Assembly (NCBI RefSeq): GCF_014207135.1
Contig: NZ_JACHCC010000004.1
Coordinates: 392,648 to 456,647 of the forward strand
Reading direction: 5' to 3'
DNA: 64,000 nt
Source: Pedobacter cryoconitis
GTDB taxonomy: Bacteria > Bacteroidota > Bacteroidia > Sphingobacteriales > Sphingobacteriaceae
The position numbers were made by a program, and so were the translations under genes. The notes beneath the pieces were generated by a model. It saw only the letters and a list, made by a program, of their open reading frames with translations, searched no databases and was not told the origin of the DNA. Of the stretch, positions 24,877-33,472 are shown one piece after another. Numbering within the stretch: the stretch's first letter is position 1; every line of letters starts with the position of its first letter.

Positions 24877-25114
24877 AATCGTTTCGTTTTGATGAAACAA
24901 ATAGAGCTATAAAAATAATCAGGCTAAAATGTTTTATACCAAGTGGATAAAATCCTAGATCAACGGGGTTTTTGATGGTTAAACAGGATATTACCCTGTT
25001 TTTTCCTGTTGGTAGAAAAAAAAAGCCAGTTTGTCGAAACCAGTGGTCGAAAAACGTTACTTTCATTACTTTGGTTCGCGGGCATAAACTGGCTCCCGAA
25101 TTGGGTTAACAGCT

Positions 25115-25140
25115 ATAGCCTCATCACCGATAAAAAACAA
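25115..25140 (+). repeat. Copy 2 of dispersed 26-nt element
   Basis: Matches 13399-13424 with one mismatch. It ends 11 nt before the ATG of the LytS-type kinase gene, so here it would lie in the leader or at the translation start region. Confidence 0.6.
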
Positions 25141-25151
25141 TATATATACTA

Positions 25152-26180
25152 ATGAAAGACAAAAGAGAGTTATTAGCGCACTTCATATACTGGGCATTTA
25201 TTGGAGGAATGATTTTACTGATCTTGCTCTTTGGGGAAAAAAAATCGTTTACTTCTGGTGAGCTGCTCGTAAGTTTTGGCTATTTTTCGATCATTAATAT
25301 ATCTATATTTTATATTAATTATACCCTGCTTATTCCCCAGCTCCTCAAAAAATACTGGTATTACATCTTGTCTATTATTATACTGATTGCTGTTATGGCA
25401 GCTGTAAAGACAATTATGGCTGTTCTTTACCGAGATGTAATCCTTCAGTATAACGATCCCAAAACAGGGGTAATTAAATACAGAGATATTACTTTATATA
25501 TGGTAGGGACGATATTTACGTCCGGCTTTTTTATCATCTCCAGTTGTCTGATTAAGTTTATGCTTGACTGGTTTAGTAATATCCGTATCCAGCGCAGTCT
25601 GGAAACAGAGAAAAAAGATATGGAATTACAATTCCTGAAATCACAGTTAAATCCACATTTTCTGTTTAATTCCTTAAATAACATTTATTCCCTGGCCTAT
25701 CAGAAGTCTGATAAAGCAGCTGATGCGATATTAAAACTATCCGAAATTATGCGGTATATGATCTATGAGAGTAACGACAGCTGGGTAGCTTTGAGTAAGG
25801 AGATTGAATATTTGAAAAGTTATGTAGAGTTGCAAAAATTAAGGTTCAAGGATGGTGCAGCTGTTGAAATGACACTTAACGGTGAAATTGACGATCAGCA
25901 GATTATCCCTTTAATCCTGATCTCTTTTGTGGAAAATGCCTTTAAACACGGTGTGGCAAACGATCCAAAGGATCCTATCCGGATAAACATCATCGCTAAC
26001 CAGAAGATATTGCATTTCAGCATTACCAATAGAAAAAATAATTCCAATAAGGATCAAATGGGGGGAGTAGGCTTAAATAACGTTGAACGCCGTCTGCAGT
26101 TACTTTATCCGGAAAGGTATAAGTTAAATATTGTAAATTCGGCTACCCATTATACAAGCGAGCTGATGCTTGATATATAA
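25152..26180 (+). CDS. LytS-type membrane sensor histidine kinase
   Basis: A 342-residue kinase of the His_kinase (LytS/YehU) family. Four membrane helices (about 9-27, 37-60, 68-92, 113-140) form the sensor, with almost no extracytoplasmic domain. The family motif QLNPHFLFNSLNNIYSLAY carries phospho-acceptor His169. The ATPase part shows FVENAFKHGV and GGVGLNNVERRLQLLYP. It pairs with the LytTR regulator 26 bp downstream. Pairs like this are numerous in Bacteroidetes and often lack known signals. The 26-nt repeat shared with another gene leader sits just before its ATG. Confidence 0.95.
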   Translation: MKDKRELLAHFIYWAFIGGMILLILLFGEKKSFTSGELLVSFGYFSIINISIFYINYTLLIPQLLKKYWYYILSIIILIAVMAAVKTIMAVLYRDVILQYNDPKTGVIKYRDITLYMVGTIFTSGFFIISSCLIKFMLDWFSNIRIQRSLETEKKDMELQFLKSQLNPHFLFNSLNNIYSLAYQKSDKAADAILKLSEIMRYMIYESNDSWVALSKEIEYLKSYVELQKLRFKDGAAVEMTLNGEIDDQQIIPLILISFVENAFKHGVANDPKDPIRINIIANQKILHFSITNRKNNSNKDQMGGVGLNNVERRLQLLYPERYKLNIVNSATHYTSELMLDI

Positions 26181-26206
26181 AAATCCTAAACGCTAAAACA
26201 AATACA

Positions 26207-26956
26207 ATGACACTAAAATGTATAGCAGTAGATGACGAGCCATTGGCGCTTGATATCATTGAAGATTATGTTTCAAAAGTGCCTTTCCTGGAACTGGTGA
26301 AAAGAACAGAAAATGCGATCGAAGCTTTGCAGCTTGTTCAGGCTGGTGGGATAGATCTGGTATTTCTGGATATCCAGATGCCTGATCTGACAGGGATACA
26401 GTTTCTTAAAATTGCTAATAATAAAGCGAGTTATATTCTGACTACAGCTTATTCACAATATGCATTGGAAAGTTATGATTTAAACGTATCCGATTATTTA
26501 TTGAAACCGATTGCATTTGACAGGTTTTATAAAGCAGTGGAAAAGGTACACAATCAGCATAAAAATAATAATTCAGAGCCTGTTGCAGCGGTCGTTCCGG
26601 CACCTGTTGCGGCACCTGTTAATCCAGTTCAGTCGGTTCAGGACTTTATTTTTGTGAAGACAGAACATAAGATCCAGAAGATTGAGCTGGATGATATTCT
26701 CTATATAGAAGGGCTGAAAGATTATATCTCCATTTTTACCAAGGCGGAGAGAGTAATCACCTTGCAGAATATGAAAAAGATGGAAGAAACATTGCCATCT
26801 GCCCAATTCATCAGAGTTCATAAATCCTATATTATCGCATTGGATAAAATAGAGAGTATTGAGAGAAGCCGGATTACGATTTGCGGTAAGATCATTCCTA
26901 TAGGTGATACCTATAGAGATGAGTTCTTTAAACGCATAGAAAACAAAAATATTTAA
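26207..26956 (+). CDS. LytTR-family response regulator
   Basis: A 249-residue response regulator. The receiver domain has Asp9-Asp10-Glu11 (AVDDEP), phospho-acceptor Asp55 in LVFLDIQMPDLTG, and the Lys of DYLLKPI. A Pro/Ala/Val-rich hinge (about 126-144) leads to a LytTR DNA-binding domain (about 150-249) with FVKTEHKIQKIELDDILYIEG, FIRVHKSYIIALDKI and IPIGDTYRDEF. It is the cognate partner of the kinase just upstream. Its stop codon directly abuts the stop codon of the convergent acyltransferase gene, with no base between. Confidence 0.96.
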   Translation: MTLKCIAVDDEPLALDIIEDYVSKVPFLELVKRTENAIEALQLVQAGGIDLVFLDIQMPDLTGIQFLKIANNKASYILTTAYSQYALESYDLNVSDYLLKPIAFDRFYKAVEKVHNQHKNNNSEPVAAVVPAPVAAPVNPVQSVQDFIFVKTEHKIQKIELDDILYIEGLKDYISIFTKAERVITLQNMKKMEETLPSAQFIRVHKSYIIALDKIESIERSRITICGKIIPIGDTYRDEFFKRIENKNI

Positions 26957-27691
26957 TTATTGGTTCAGAGCTTTCCTGATAGCTTGTTCAGCAGCCAGGG
27001 TCAGTTCTTCCGGATTCTGGCCAGCTGTTGGAATTGGGGGCAGTACTGTCCATCTGATCTTTATACCGCAAGTCAGAGGAAAGGTACCATATTGAACAAT
27101 TTTCCATGAATTCTCGATAGCAACAGGTACGATCAGTGCATTAGGCACTGCTTTGAGTAAAGTTGCAATTCCTCCGACCTGGAAGGGTTTCATCTTTCCG
27201 TCCTTAGCACGCGTACCTTCTGCGAAAATCATCGTTGACCAGTTATGCTCTTTCATCCTGCGGCCCAGTTTGATGATCTCGGATACCGCCTGTTTGCTGT
27301 CCTTACGGTTAATATTAGCACCGCCACCATGTTTCAGGTTAAAAGATATGGATGGTATACCTTTGGTAAGCTCAATTTTTGAGATGAACTTAACATGATA
27401 GTTTCTTAAGAAATAGATCAGTGCCGGGATATCATACATACTCTGGTGATTTGCTACAAAGATGATGGGCTGACCGACAGGTAGATCCTGGTGATTGATG
27501 AAAGTCGTTGAGTTCCCCAGAAATATCTGGCAGTAGGTGAGGAAGAAATTCAGGCAGTCTACCGAGACCTTATGCGCTTTATAACCGAACAGGTGAAAAC
27601 ATATCCATTGGATAGGTTGAAAAACAATCAGTGTTAAAAGAAAGAAAATGTAAAAGACAGGAGTAAAGATATATCCCAGGAATTTGTTCAT
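26957..27691 (-). CDS. 1-acyl-sn-glycerol-3-phosphate acyltransferase (PlsC-like)
   Basis: Inner-membrane lysophosphatidate acyltransferase making phosphatidic acid for phospholipid synthesis; 244 residues. An N-terminal membrane helix (about 8-30) precedes the HX4D catalytic motif in FVANHQSMYDIPAL. The substrate-binding motif FAEGTRAKDGKMKPF follows, and VPVAIENSW is typical of block IV. It lies 7 bp downstream of the NUDIX gene and is probably co-transcribed with it. Confidence 0.93.
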   Translation of the reverse strand: MNKFLGYIFTPVFYIFFLLTLIVFQPIQWICFHLFGYKAHKVSVDCLNFFLTYCQIFLGNSTTFINHQDLPVGQPIIFVANHQSMYDIPALIYFLRNYHVKFISKIELTKGIPSISFNLKHGGGANINRKDSKQAVSEIIKLGRRMKEHNWSTMIFAEGTRAKDGKMKPFQVGGIATLLKAVPNALIVPVAIENSWKIVQYGTFPLTCGIKIRWTVLPPIPTAGQNPEELTLAAEQAIRKALNQ

Positions 27692-27698
27692 ATGACTA

Positions 27699-28253
27699 TT
27701 ATAATTTGCCTTCGAGTAATAATATTTTGGTTTTTAACAGTGCGGCTACACTCATGCTGTCCGTGATCCTTCCGTCCATAGCCATTTGATAAGCCTCCTC
27801 AAATGGTAGCTTACGGATCACCAGTTCTTCAGTCTCTTCCGGTTCAGCAATCCCCATAGTTAGCCCTTTTGCCACATAAATAATCGCCAGTTCGTTGCTG
27901 ACAGAATTAGACAGGTGCATCCTTTGGATCTCTGTCCAGTCAGTTGCGATCAGGCCCGTTTCTTCCTGAAGCTCACGTTTGGCACTATCCAGTGGTGGTA
28001 GCTCAAGGGGGCCTCCACCTTCAGGGATCTCCCAGCTGTAAGCCTTGAGTGGAAAGCGATATTGTCCAACCAGCCAGGTATTCATTTCCTCATCCAGCGG
28101 CAGGATGCCGATGGCGTAATTCCTGAAGTGGACTTCTCCATAAATTCCCTTTCCACCCGATGGGTTAATGACATTATATTCAGTTAGTCCGATCCAGTTA
28201 TTTTCATAAATTTTCCGGCTGTCTATAATAGTCCAGGGATTTGTATTTTCCAT
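27699..28253 (-). CDS. NUDIX hydrolase (ADP-ribose pyrophosphatase-like)
   Basis: A 184-residue NUDIX protein, probably hydrolysing ADP-ribose or a related nucleoside diphosphate derivative. The NUDIX box is in GGPLELPPLDSAKRELQEET; REL-QEE-TG is intact, while the first half has one extra residue between the Glu and the Arg compared with the strict consensus. WLVGQYRFPLKAYSWEIPEGG is typical of the ADP-ribose group. I place the start at 28253 (MENTNPW); a further in-frame ATG lies 5 codons upstream at 28268. A near-consensus -7 (TACCTTGC) stands 4 nt before 28253. It heads a two-gene unit with plsC. Confidence 0.88.
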   Translation of the reverse strand: MENTNPWTIIDSRKIYENNWIGLTEYNVINPSGGKGIYGEVHFRNYAIGILPLDEEMNTWLVGQYRFPLKAYSWEIPEGGGPLELPPLDSAKRELQEETGLIATDWTEIQRMHLSNSVSNELAIIYVAKGLTMGIAEPEETEELVIRKLPFEEAYQMAMDGRITDSMSVAALLKTKILLLEGKL

Positions 28254-28373
28254 GTCTGCAAGGTACAAAATTTCTAAAAAAACGAAATTGTATATTGATA
28301 CAGGAATCGTGTATTGTCCAGATTAAGTACTTCTAATGTATTTTCAGCTGCTAATGACCTTACCTTTACGGCT

Positions 28374-28751
28374 ATGCGTGCAAAATTAATATTATTTATC
28401 CTTCCGGTCCTTGCGTTTACGAGTTGCGCTAAACATCAGTCTGGGAGTCCAGGTGAATCAGCTGTTCCCAAAGAGTTAGTTATAAAATACGAAGTAGAGT
28501 GCAATAATTGCCAGGTAAAATATAGTACCTCGAATGATAAGGATGAGCAGACGACAGTAGTTGGTAAATGGTTACAGGAGGTTAAAGCTATGGATTTAGA
28601 TACAGCCAGGCTGGCAATTTCAGTATCCGGTCCTTTGCAGAATGTCAAATCCGTTATTTCGGTCGGAGATCAGAGTATCAGTAAAAAGTCGGCTCCACAA
28701 AAGGATGATACATCGATCCATTTTGTGGATCTGAGTCTTTATAAAAAATAG
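28374..28751 (+). CDS. Small hypothetical lipoprotein
   Basis: Not recognised. A 125-residue protein with a lipoprotein-type signal (MRAKLILFILPVLAFTSC, acylated Cys at about 18), then a polar stretch and a compact domain with VIKYEVECNNCQVKYST, where a CxxC pair is present. It ends VDLSLYKK. Secondary structure looks beta-rich. The ATG at 28374 is preferred over an upstream TTG because it gives a good signal sequence. A -7-like TACCTTTA ends 5 nt before it. Location is probably the outer membrane; function unknown. Confidence 0.7.
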   Translation: MRAKLILFILPVLAFTSCAKHQSGSPGESAVPKELVIKYEVECNNCQVKYSTSNDKDEQTTVVGKWLQEVKAMDLDTARLAISVSGPLQNVKSVISVGDQSISKKSAPQKDDTSIHFVDLSLYKK

Positions 28752-28810
28752 TAGGGTTATTTACTTAGGTTTGTTTATTTAAGCAAATTCCATTTAAATA
28801 ATCTCTTTTT

Positions 28811-29743
28811 ATGAAAAAAGTCTACTTAAGCCTGACTGCTGTTTTCGCATTTGTATGTTATTCCCAGGCACAAATTACAACTGATCCATCCGGTAATATA
28901 GGTATAGGGATAACAAGCCCTGCTGCAAAACTGGACGTGAACGGGAGTGGTAATTTTACTGGCCCATTGCAGGTTGGAGGAAGTGCTGTAAACAGTAATA
29001 CCACCAAGCTATTTATAAGAAACAATTATGGGGAAGGGAAAAACTGGGCGCTTAGTGCCGGAGCGAATATGATTACTGAACATGGATTTGCCTTGTATAA
29101 CTGGACTGATTTCCCTACCAGGCCATTGTTATTTATAGGAAACGATGGTTCTGCAATAATAAATAATATAAGCGGGGGTACTTTGACCCTTCAAAAGAAC
29201 TCTACCCATATTCCTGCCCTTATTTTCCAGGGTGTGACGTCTGCGACGAGTATTGAGGCAGGAGATGATTACCTGACTACTTATTTAGGAGGTAGCAGGC
29301 GATTAACTATTCTGTCAAACGGTAATGTAGGCATTGGTACGGATGATCAGGTAAACTTTAATCTGGCAACGGCAAATTATAAACTGGCAGTTGCCGGGAA
29401 ATTTATTGCTGAGGAAGTGAATGTGAAATTAAAGAGTACCTGGCCTGATTATGTTTTTAAACCATCCTATAACCTTTTACCTATCGCTGAGGTCAAATCT
29501 TATATAGATCAGAACCAGCATTTGCCAGGTATGCCTTCAGCGCAGGATGTGGGTCAGAACGGATTGAATCTTGGCGAGATGAATAGGTTACTTGTTCAGA
29601 AAGTGGAGGAGTTGACCTTATATCTGATAGCGAAAGATAAGGAAGTCAGGGAGCAGCAGGAGGCTTTGTCCAGGCAGGAGGATAGACTGGGTAAGCTCGA
29701 AGAGCAATTAAACAAATTGTACCTGGTAAATCAGCATAAGTAG
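28811..29743 (+). CDS. Exported tail-fibre-like surface protein
   Basis: A 310-residue exported protein. The signal peptide (1-20, ending SQAQ) is followed by repeats of the GNIGIG/GNVGIG type (SGNIGIGITSPAAKLDVNG and NGNVGIGTDD) common in phage tail-fibre-like proteins of Bacteroidetes. The C-terminal part contains WPDYVFKPSYNLLPIAEVKSYI and NQHLPGMPSAQDV, a segment seen in many such surface proteins, and ends in a coiled coil (about 255-305; KVEELTLYLIAKDKEVREQQ). No phage genes surround it, so it is a chromosomal surface protein rather than a prophage remnant. Role unknown; adhesion is possible. Confidence 0.78.
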   Translation: MKKVYLSLTAVFAFVCYSQAQITTDPSGNIGIGITSPAAKLDVNGSGNFTGPLQVGGSAVNSNTTKLFIRNNYGEGKNWALSAGANMITEHGFALYNWTDFPTRPLLFIGNDGSAIINNISGGTLTLQKNSTHIPALIFQGVTSATSIEAGDDYLTTYLGGSRRLTILSNGNVGIGTDDQVNFNLATANYKLAVAGKFIAEEVNVKLKSTWPDYVFKPSYNLLPIAEVKSYIDQNQHLPGMPSAQDVGQNGLNLGEMNRLLVQKVEELTLYLIAKDKEVREQQEALSRQEDRLGKLEEQLNKLYLVNQHK

Positions 29744-29828
29744 TCGGGGGATATAAAGCGTCAGATCGGATATCTTTTTTTGGATAACCGCATTAAGGGT
29801 GAATTTGATCTGGCTGTATCCAATGGCC

Positions 29829-29908
29829 TTAAAATATAAAGCTCTGTTTTTTTTGCCATATTCATTTTTCATGAATCCGGGCAAAAAAAGCAGAGCTTTA
29901 TATTTTAA
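29829..29908. repeat. Long near-perfect inverted repeat (80 nt)
   Basis: Arms of 29 nt (29829-29857 and 29880-29908) pair with one mismatch, and the 22-nt loop contains a further short dyad (TTCAT/ATGAA). The arms contain T- and A-runs, so it could terminate transcription from both sides, but it is far longer than usual terminators and may be a small non-autonomous element. Confidence 0.7.
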
Positions 29909-29926
29909 CCATCCCTGGATACCTTT

Positions 29927-29960
29927 CAGACGAAGGTTCCTTAAAAGGAACCTTCGTCTG
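29927..29960. repeat. Perfect 16-bp palindrome over the stop codon of the TonB receptor gene
   Basis: Arms 29927-29942 and 29945-29960 are perfectly complementary around AA. The receptor stop codon (29941-29943) lies at the centre and the last five codons are in one arm. No T-run follows, so it is not a classical terminator. Confidence 0.75.
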
Positions 29961-32427
29961 GTTTGCCCTCAGGTTGTTCTGTTTTCTTAGGTTTTTTCAT
30001 AAAACTAGTTTTTCCAAAACGGTAAGAAAAGGTCAGGTTTCCGACAGGGCCTTGCTGATATCTCTGGAAGTCAACAATTGTATTTGCGTCTTGCGTAGTC
30101 GATCCCCATTTCCGTGTATTAAAGATATCCCTCACATTTAAGCTCAGAGAAGCCTTCTTATTCTTGAAGTCATACTTTGCGCCGCCATCAATTCCGTACA
30201 TTGCTTTACGTGTACCCTGTGCCTGTACCTGTGAAGAACTATAGTCCCCTCTGATTTGCAGCGTAATATTATAAGGAAGCACAAAATTATTCGTCAGGTT
30301 GGCGTTCCAGCTGAAGCCCGAGTTACCGGCAATATTATAAGCCGGAACAGCATCAATTTTACTATGATAGACATTCACATTCGCTGTAAAATTCCAGGCT
30401 TTCACTACATCAACCTTAGCAATAAATTCCAATCCGCTCGAAAGGTCTTTAGTTAGGTTAAGCGGTGTAGTTATAACCACACCATCCGCATCAGGAACAG
30501 AGCGTACCCTTTGAATCAGGTCATTGGTCTGGCGTATATAAGCACTCGAGATCAGCGTTACCTTTGGCCAGAATTTGCTGTAACTCAATTCAAAAGAGTG
30601 AACATCCTCAGGTAACAAATTCGGGTTACCCTTGCGCCAGTTCAGCGGGTCAGAGTAATCTATGAAAGGATTAGTATCCCATGGTCTTGGTCTGTTTACC
30701 CTTCTTGTATAACTCAGTTGTAATTGCTGTTCACCCGTAAATTTCTGCGTCAGGAATATACTTGGGTACAGTCTTTTATAAGAAATACGTGCAGGAGCTG
30801 AAACCGGCTGGTTATTTTGGTCATATCCACCTGATTTAGTATCTAATGATGCATCCTCTGCCCTCAGACCAATCTGGTAGCCAAAATTCTTAATCTGGTT
30901 CTGGTAATTAAAATATAAGGCATGTACCTGATCTTTACTCGTGAATGTATTCGACAATAAGAAATTATCCTCATACTGTCCCGTCGCATTATTCAGTTTC
31001 ATTGCTACAGTATTCGCATCAGAATACCTGATCTGGCTCCGGTAACCAGTTTCGATTTTACCCAGTTTACCTAAAGGCATGGTATAATCAAGCTGGATAT
31101 TATAATTCCTATTCGTTCCGTCATTCGTATTATTCAGTATTTCGGCGGGCGAACTTACCGGTTGACCATTCACACTATAAACCGAGGTATTATAAAGTTG
31201 GAAATTGTCATTTGTTCCATCCGAATAGCCAAAGTTAAAAGTCAGTTCCTGGCTTGGCTTGAACTTATGGCTATAGTCAAAGTTTAAATCATAGCTATGT
31301 CCACTGCCATTGGTTGTATTTATCCTGTCGCTGAATTCCAGGGGAACCCTTTGTTGCATATATTTATTGATATTCAGGTTCTCCGTACGGTCATTATCCC
31401 TGGTATTAAAACCACCTGAAAAACTTAAGATATCCTTATCCGTCAGATAATAATCCAGTCCCGCTTTCAGGTTATGACTTTTATCCACCGATGTGATGTG
31501 GCTCAGCTGATCTGCAGAAGTCAATGAATCCCTGGGTGTCAGGTATCTGATATTATTATAACCACCACCCGGACGGTTACCATAGCGATAGCCATAATTT
31601 CCGTAAATATTGATTTTTTTATTCTGGAAACTCAGCGCCAGGTTTCCATTATAATTATCCCTGTTTCCTGCTGTCAGCGCTACGTTTCCGTTGAAGCCCA
31701 GTTTCGTATTCTTTTTCAGGACGATATTAATAATCCCCGAATTCCCTTCAGCATCATACTTTGAAGAAGGATTAGTTATTACCTCTACAGTTTCGATAGA
31801 ACTGGCTGGGATAGATGCCAGCACCTGTGCGATATTACCTCCGGCAATTAAAGAAGGTTTACCATCGATCAGTACCTTTACACCCGTCGATCCTCTCAGG
31901 CTCACATTACCGTCCACATCTGTTTGTACCGAAGGAACGTTTTGCAGTAAGTCACCTGCAGATCCGCCTTCGCTGACCAGACTTTGATCTACTGCGAAAA
32001 CTTTTTTGTCAATGCCCAGCTGTATAGGACTTTTCTGGCTGGTAATGGTTACCTCACTCAGGATATTTCCTTTAGATGCTTTCATTTTAATTATGCCCAG
32101 ATTTACCGACTGCTGGCTCTTGGTAATTGAGATGGAGTCCCTTACCATAGTCTGATAACCTACATAACTCACTTTAAATGTAAATACACCAGTGGGGAGG
32201 TCATTCATGACCAGCATCCCGTTTACATCAGTCTGAGCTACCTTTACGGTTGCCTTTGTTTTTTTATTAATTAATACCGCCGTAGCGAAAGGAACTGTTT
32301 CTTGCGTTTGGATGTCTACAACTTTTCCAGTAAGTTTACCGGTAGTCGGATTTTGTGCGTGGAGTTGAAAGATTGTAGTACAAATGAGGATTGTTGCAAA
32401 CAGAAATTTATTAAGGTATTGCTTCAT
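29941..32427 (-). CDS. TonB-dependent outer-membrane receptor (OMP_b-brl_3 type)
   Basis: An 828-residue outer-membrane transporter. The signal peptide (1-24) is followed by a CarboxypepD_reg-like beta-sandwich (about 29-115; GKVVDIQTQETVPFATAVL). A plug domain follows (about 140-240; LLQNVPSVQTDVDGNVSLRG, KVLIDGKPSLI, SIETVEVITNPSSKYDAEG, GIINIVLKK). The large C-terminal beta-barrel has alternating aromatic strands such as LNFDYSHKF and LRAEDASLD. The last residues are hydrophilic (FMKKPKKTEQPEGKPDEGSF) rather than ending in an aromatic. The substrate is unknown and no SusD partner is adjacent. A variant -7 box (TTACTTTG, minus strand 32466-32473) lies upstream. Confidence 0.93.
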   Translation of the reverse strand: MKQYLNKFLFATILICTTIFQLHAQNPTTGKLTGKVVDIQTQETVPFATAVLINKKTKATVKVAQTDVNGMLVMNDLPTGVFTFKVSYVGYQTMVRDSISITKSQQSVNLGIIKMKASKGNILSEVTITSQKSPIQLGIDKKVFAVDQSLVSEGGSAGDLLQNVPSVQTDVDGNVSLRGSTGVKVLIDGKPSLIAGGNIAQVLASIPASSIETVEVITNPSSKYDAEGNSGIINIVLKKNTKLGFNGNVALTAGNRDNYNGNLALSFQNKKINIYGNYGYRYGNRPGGGYNNIRYLTPRDSLTSADQLSHITSVDKSHNLKAGLDYYLTDKDILSFSGGFNTRDNDRTENLNINKYMQQRVPLEFSDRINTTNGSGHSYDLNFDYSHKFKPSQELTFNFGYSDGTNDNFQLYNTSVYSVNGQPVSSPAEILNNTNDGTNRNYNIQLDYTMPLGKLGKIETGYRSQIRYSDANTVAMKLNNATGQYEDNFLLSNTFTSKDQVHALYFNYQNQIKNFGYQIGLRAEDASLDTKSGGYDQNNQPVSAPARISYKRLYPSIFLTQKFTGEQQLQLSYTRRVNRPRPWDTNPFIDYSDPLNWRKGNPNLLPEDVHSFELSYSKFWPKVTLISSAYIRQTNDLIQRVRSVPDADGVVITTPLNLTKDLSSGLEFIAKVDVVKAWNFTANVNVYHSKIDAVPAYNIAGNSGFSWNANLTNNFVLPYNITLQIRGDYSSSQVQAQGTRKAMYGIDGGAKYDFKNKKASLSLNVRDIFNTRKWGSTTQDANTIVDFQRYQQGPVGNLTFSYRFGKTSFMKKPKKTEQPEGKPDEGSF

Positions 32428-32525
32428 TTTTAGGTAATAACGTTTTAGGTGTGTTTTTGTAGCGGCAAAGTAACGGCCTCTGAACTGAAAAAAACGGGGG
32501 GTAACTATTTTATTACAGCGCGATT

Positions 32526-33128
32526 ATGGGTAATTACAGTAATATTTTTGTGAATGAAGGATTAAGCTATGTCCAGTACCGGGATTTAATTGATTCTCTG
32601 CTTAAAAACGGACAGACAACAGGAGATGATCATAGTGAAGCCATGCTGCATTACAGCAAGATGAATGTGCAGCGGATGAACAGAGTAGACAAGACTGCTG
32701 TCCTCAATGAACACTTTGTACAGGCCATTAATAAATTAAATAACAAGCTATCTTTACTCGTGATTTCTGAAGGATGGTGTGGGGACGCAGCGCAGATTGT
32801 TCCGTTGTTTGATAAAATGACACAACTTGCGCCTGATAAATTCTCTTTACGTTTTGTACTCAGAGATAAAAACCTGCCTTTGATTGATGCACATCTGACT
32901 AATGGTGGCAGAGCCATCCCGGTTCTGTTGGTGCTCGATGCTCAGGGAGAACTCCTGGCGAAATGGGGGCCGAGACCTGAGGTGCTTCAACACCTTTTAG
33001 GAGAATGGAAAATGGAAATCTCTGATATGTTTGAACTTGCAGAGCGGCTGCATCTGTGGTATGCCAGGGACAGAACCCAGACAACCCAGGAAGAATTAGC
33101 TGTACTGTTTAATAACCTCGAAGGTTAA
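32526..33128 (+). CDS. Thioredoxin-fold protein (Thioredoxin_9 family)
   Basis: A 200-residue cytoplasmic protein with a thioredoxin-like fold. The central motif SEGWCGDAAQIVPLF has one cysteine and no CxxC, as is usual in this family, so a classical disulfide-reductase role is unlikely; monothiol chemistry or peroxide scavenging is possible. GGRAIPVLLVLDAQGELLAKWGPRP corresponds to the cis-Pro region. An extended helical N terminus (1-75) precedes the fold. Its stop codon overlaps the stop of the convergent clpS by 4 bp. Confidence 0.85.
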   Translation: MGNYSNIFVNEGLSYVQYRDLIDSLLKNGQTTGDDHSEAMLHYSKMNVQRMNRVDKTAVLNEHFVQAINKLNNKLSLLVISEGWCGDAAQIVPLFDKMTQLAPDKFSLRFVLRDKNLPLIDAHLTNGGRAIPVLLVLDAQGELLAKWGPRPEVLQHLLGEWKMEISDMFELAERLHLWYARDRTQTTQEELAVLFNNLEG

Positions 33129-33406
33129 TCCACAGTTACAGTTAATCCTTCCTGCTGAAGTATTTTCCGGTAAACTTCCATTTCGGTGAAAGAACCTTCC
33201 AATACTGCACATTTGCCTTTATTATGTACTTCCCAGGCAATTTTCTCTGCCTGAGAGTCTGTATAGTCAAGATATTTTGTCATACAAAAGATCACATGGT
33301 CAAAGGTATTTACATCATCATTCCATAAAATGAGCCTGTGGGAGGTTTTAAGAGAGGTTAAGATCTCTTCCAGCGTAAATGTTTCTTCTTTTGTTTGTGT
33401 TGACAT
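33125..33406 (-). CDS. clpS: ClpS adaptor of the Clp protease
   Basis: A 93-residue adaptor that delivers N-degron substrates to ClpA/ClpP. It has an unstructured N-terminal extension, then the ClpS core: LILWNDDVNTFDHVIFCMTKYLDYTDSQAEKIAWEVHNKGKCAVLEG. NDDVNTFDHV and the later HNKG motif form the N-degron pocket and ClpA interface. It is downstream of the SDR/enoyl-CoA hydratase genes but separated from them by 66 bp and has its own consensus -7 box (TATTTTTG at 33411-33418, minus strand) only 4 nt before ATG, so it is probably transcribed independently. Confidence 0.95.
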   Translation of the reverse strand: MSTQTKEETFTLEEILTSLKTSHRLILWNDDVNTFDHVIFCMTKYLDYTDSQAEKIAWEVHNKGKCAVLEGSFTEMEVYRKILQQEGLTVTVD

Positions 33407-33410
33407 GATA

Positions 33411-33418
33411 CAAAAATA
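33411..33418 (-). promoter_or_regulatory. -7 box of clpS, 4 nt from ATG
   Basis: Minus-strand TATTTTTG matches TAnnTTTG and is followed by TATC and ATG, so transcription would start at or beside the start codon. No clear TTG -33 box. Confidence 0.5.
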
Positions 33419-33472
33419 AGCTATTATTAAAAATAATTCAGCTTTAAAATTATTTTTGCTGAAAGGGTTTGA

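Noticed and set aside
28811..29743. Possible prophage remnant because of the tail-fibre-like protein
   Set aside because: No capsid, terminase, integrase or lysis genes are near. The protein has a signal peptide and resembles chromosomal surface proteins.
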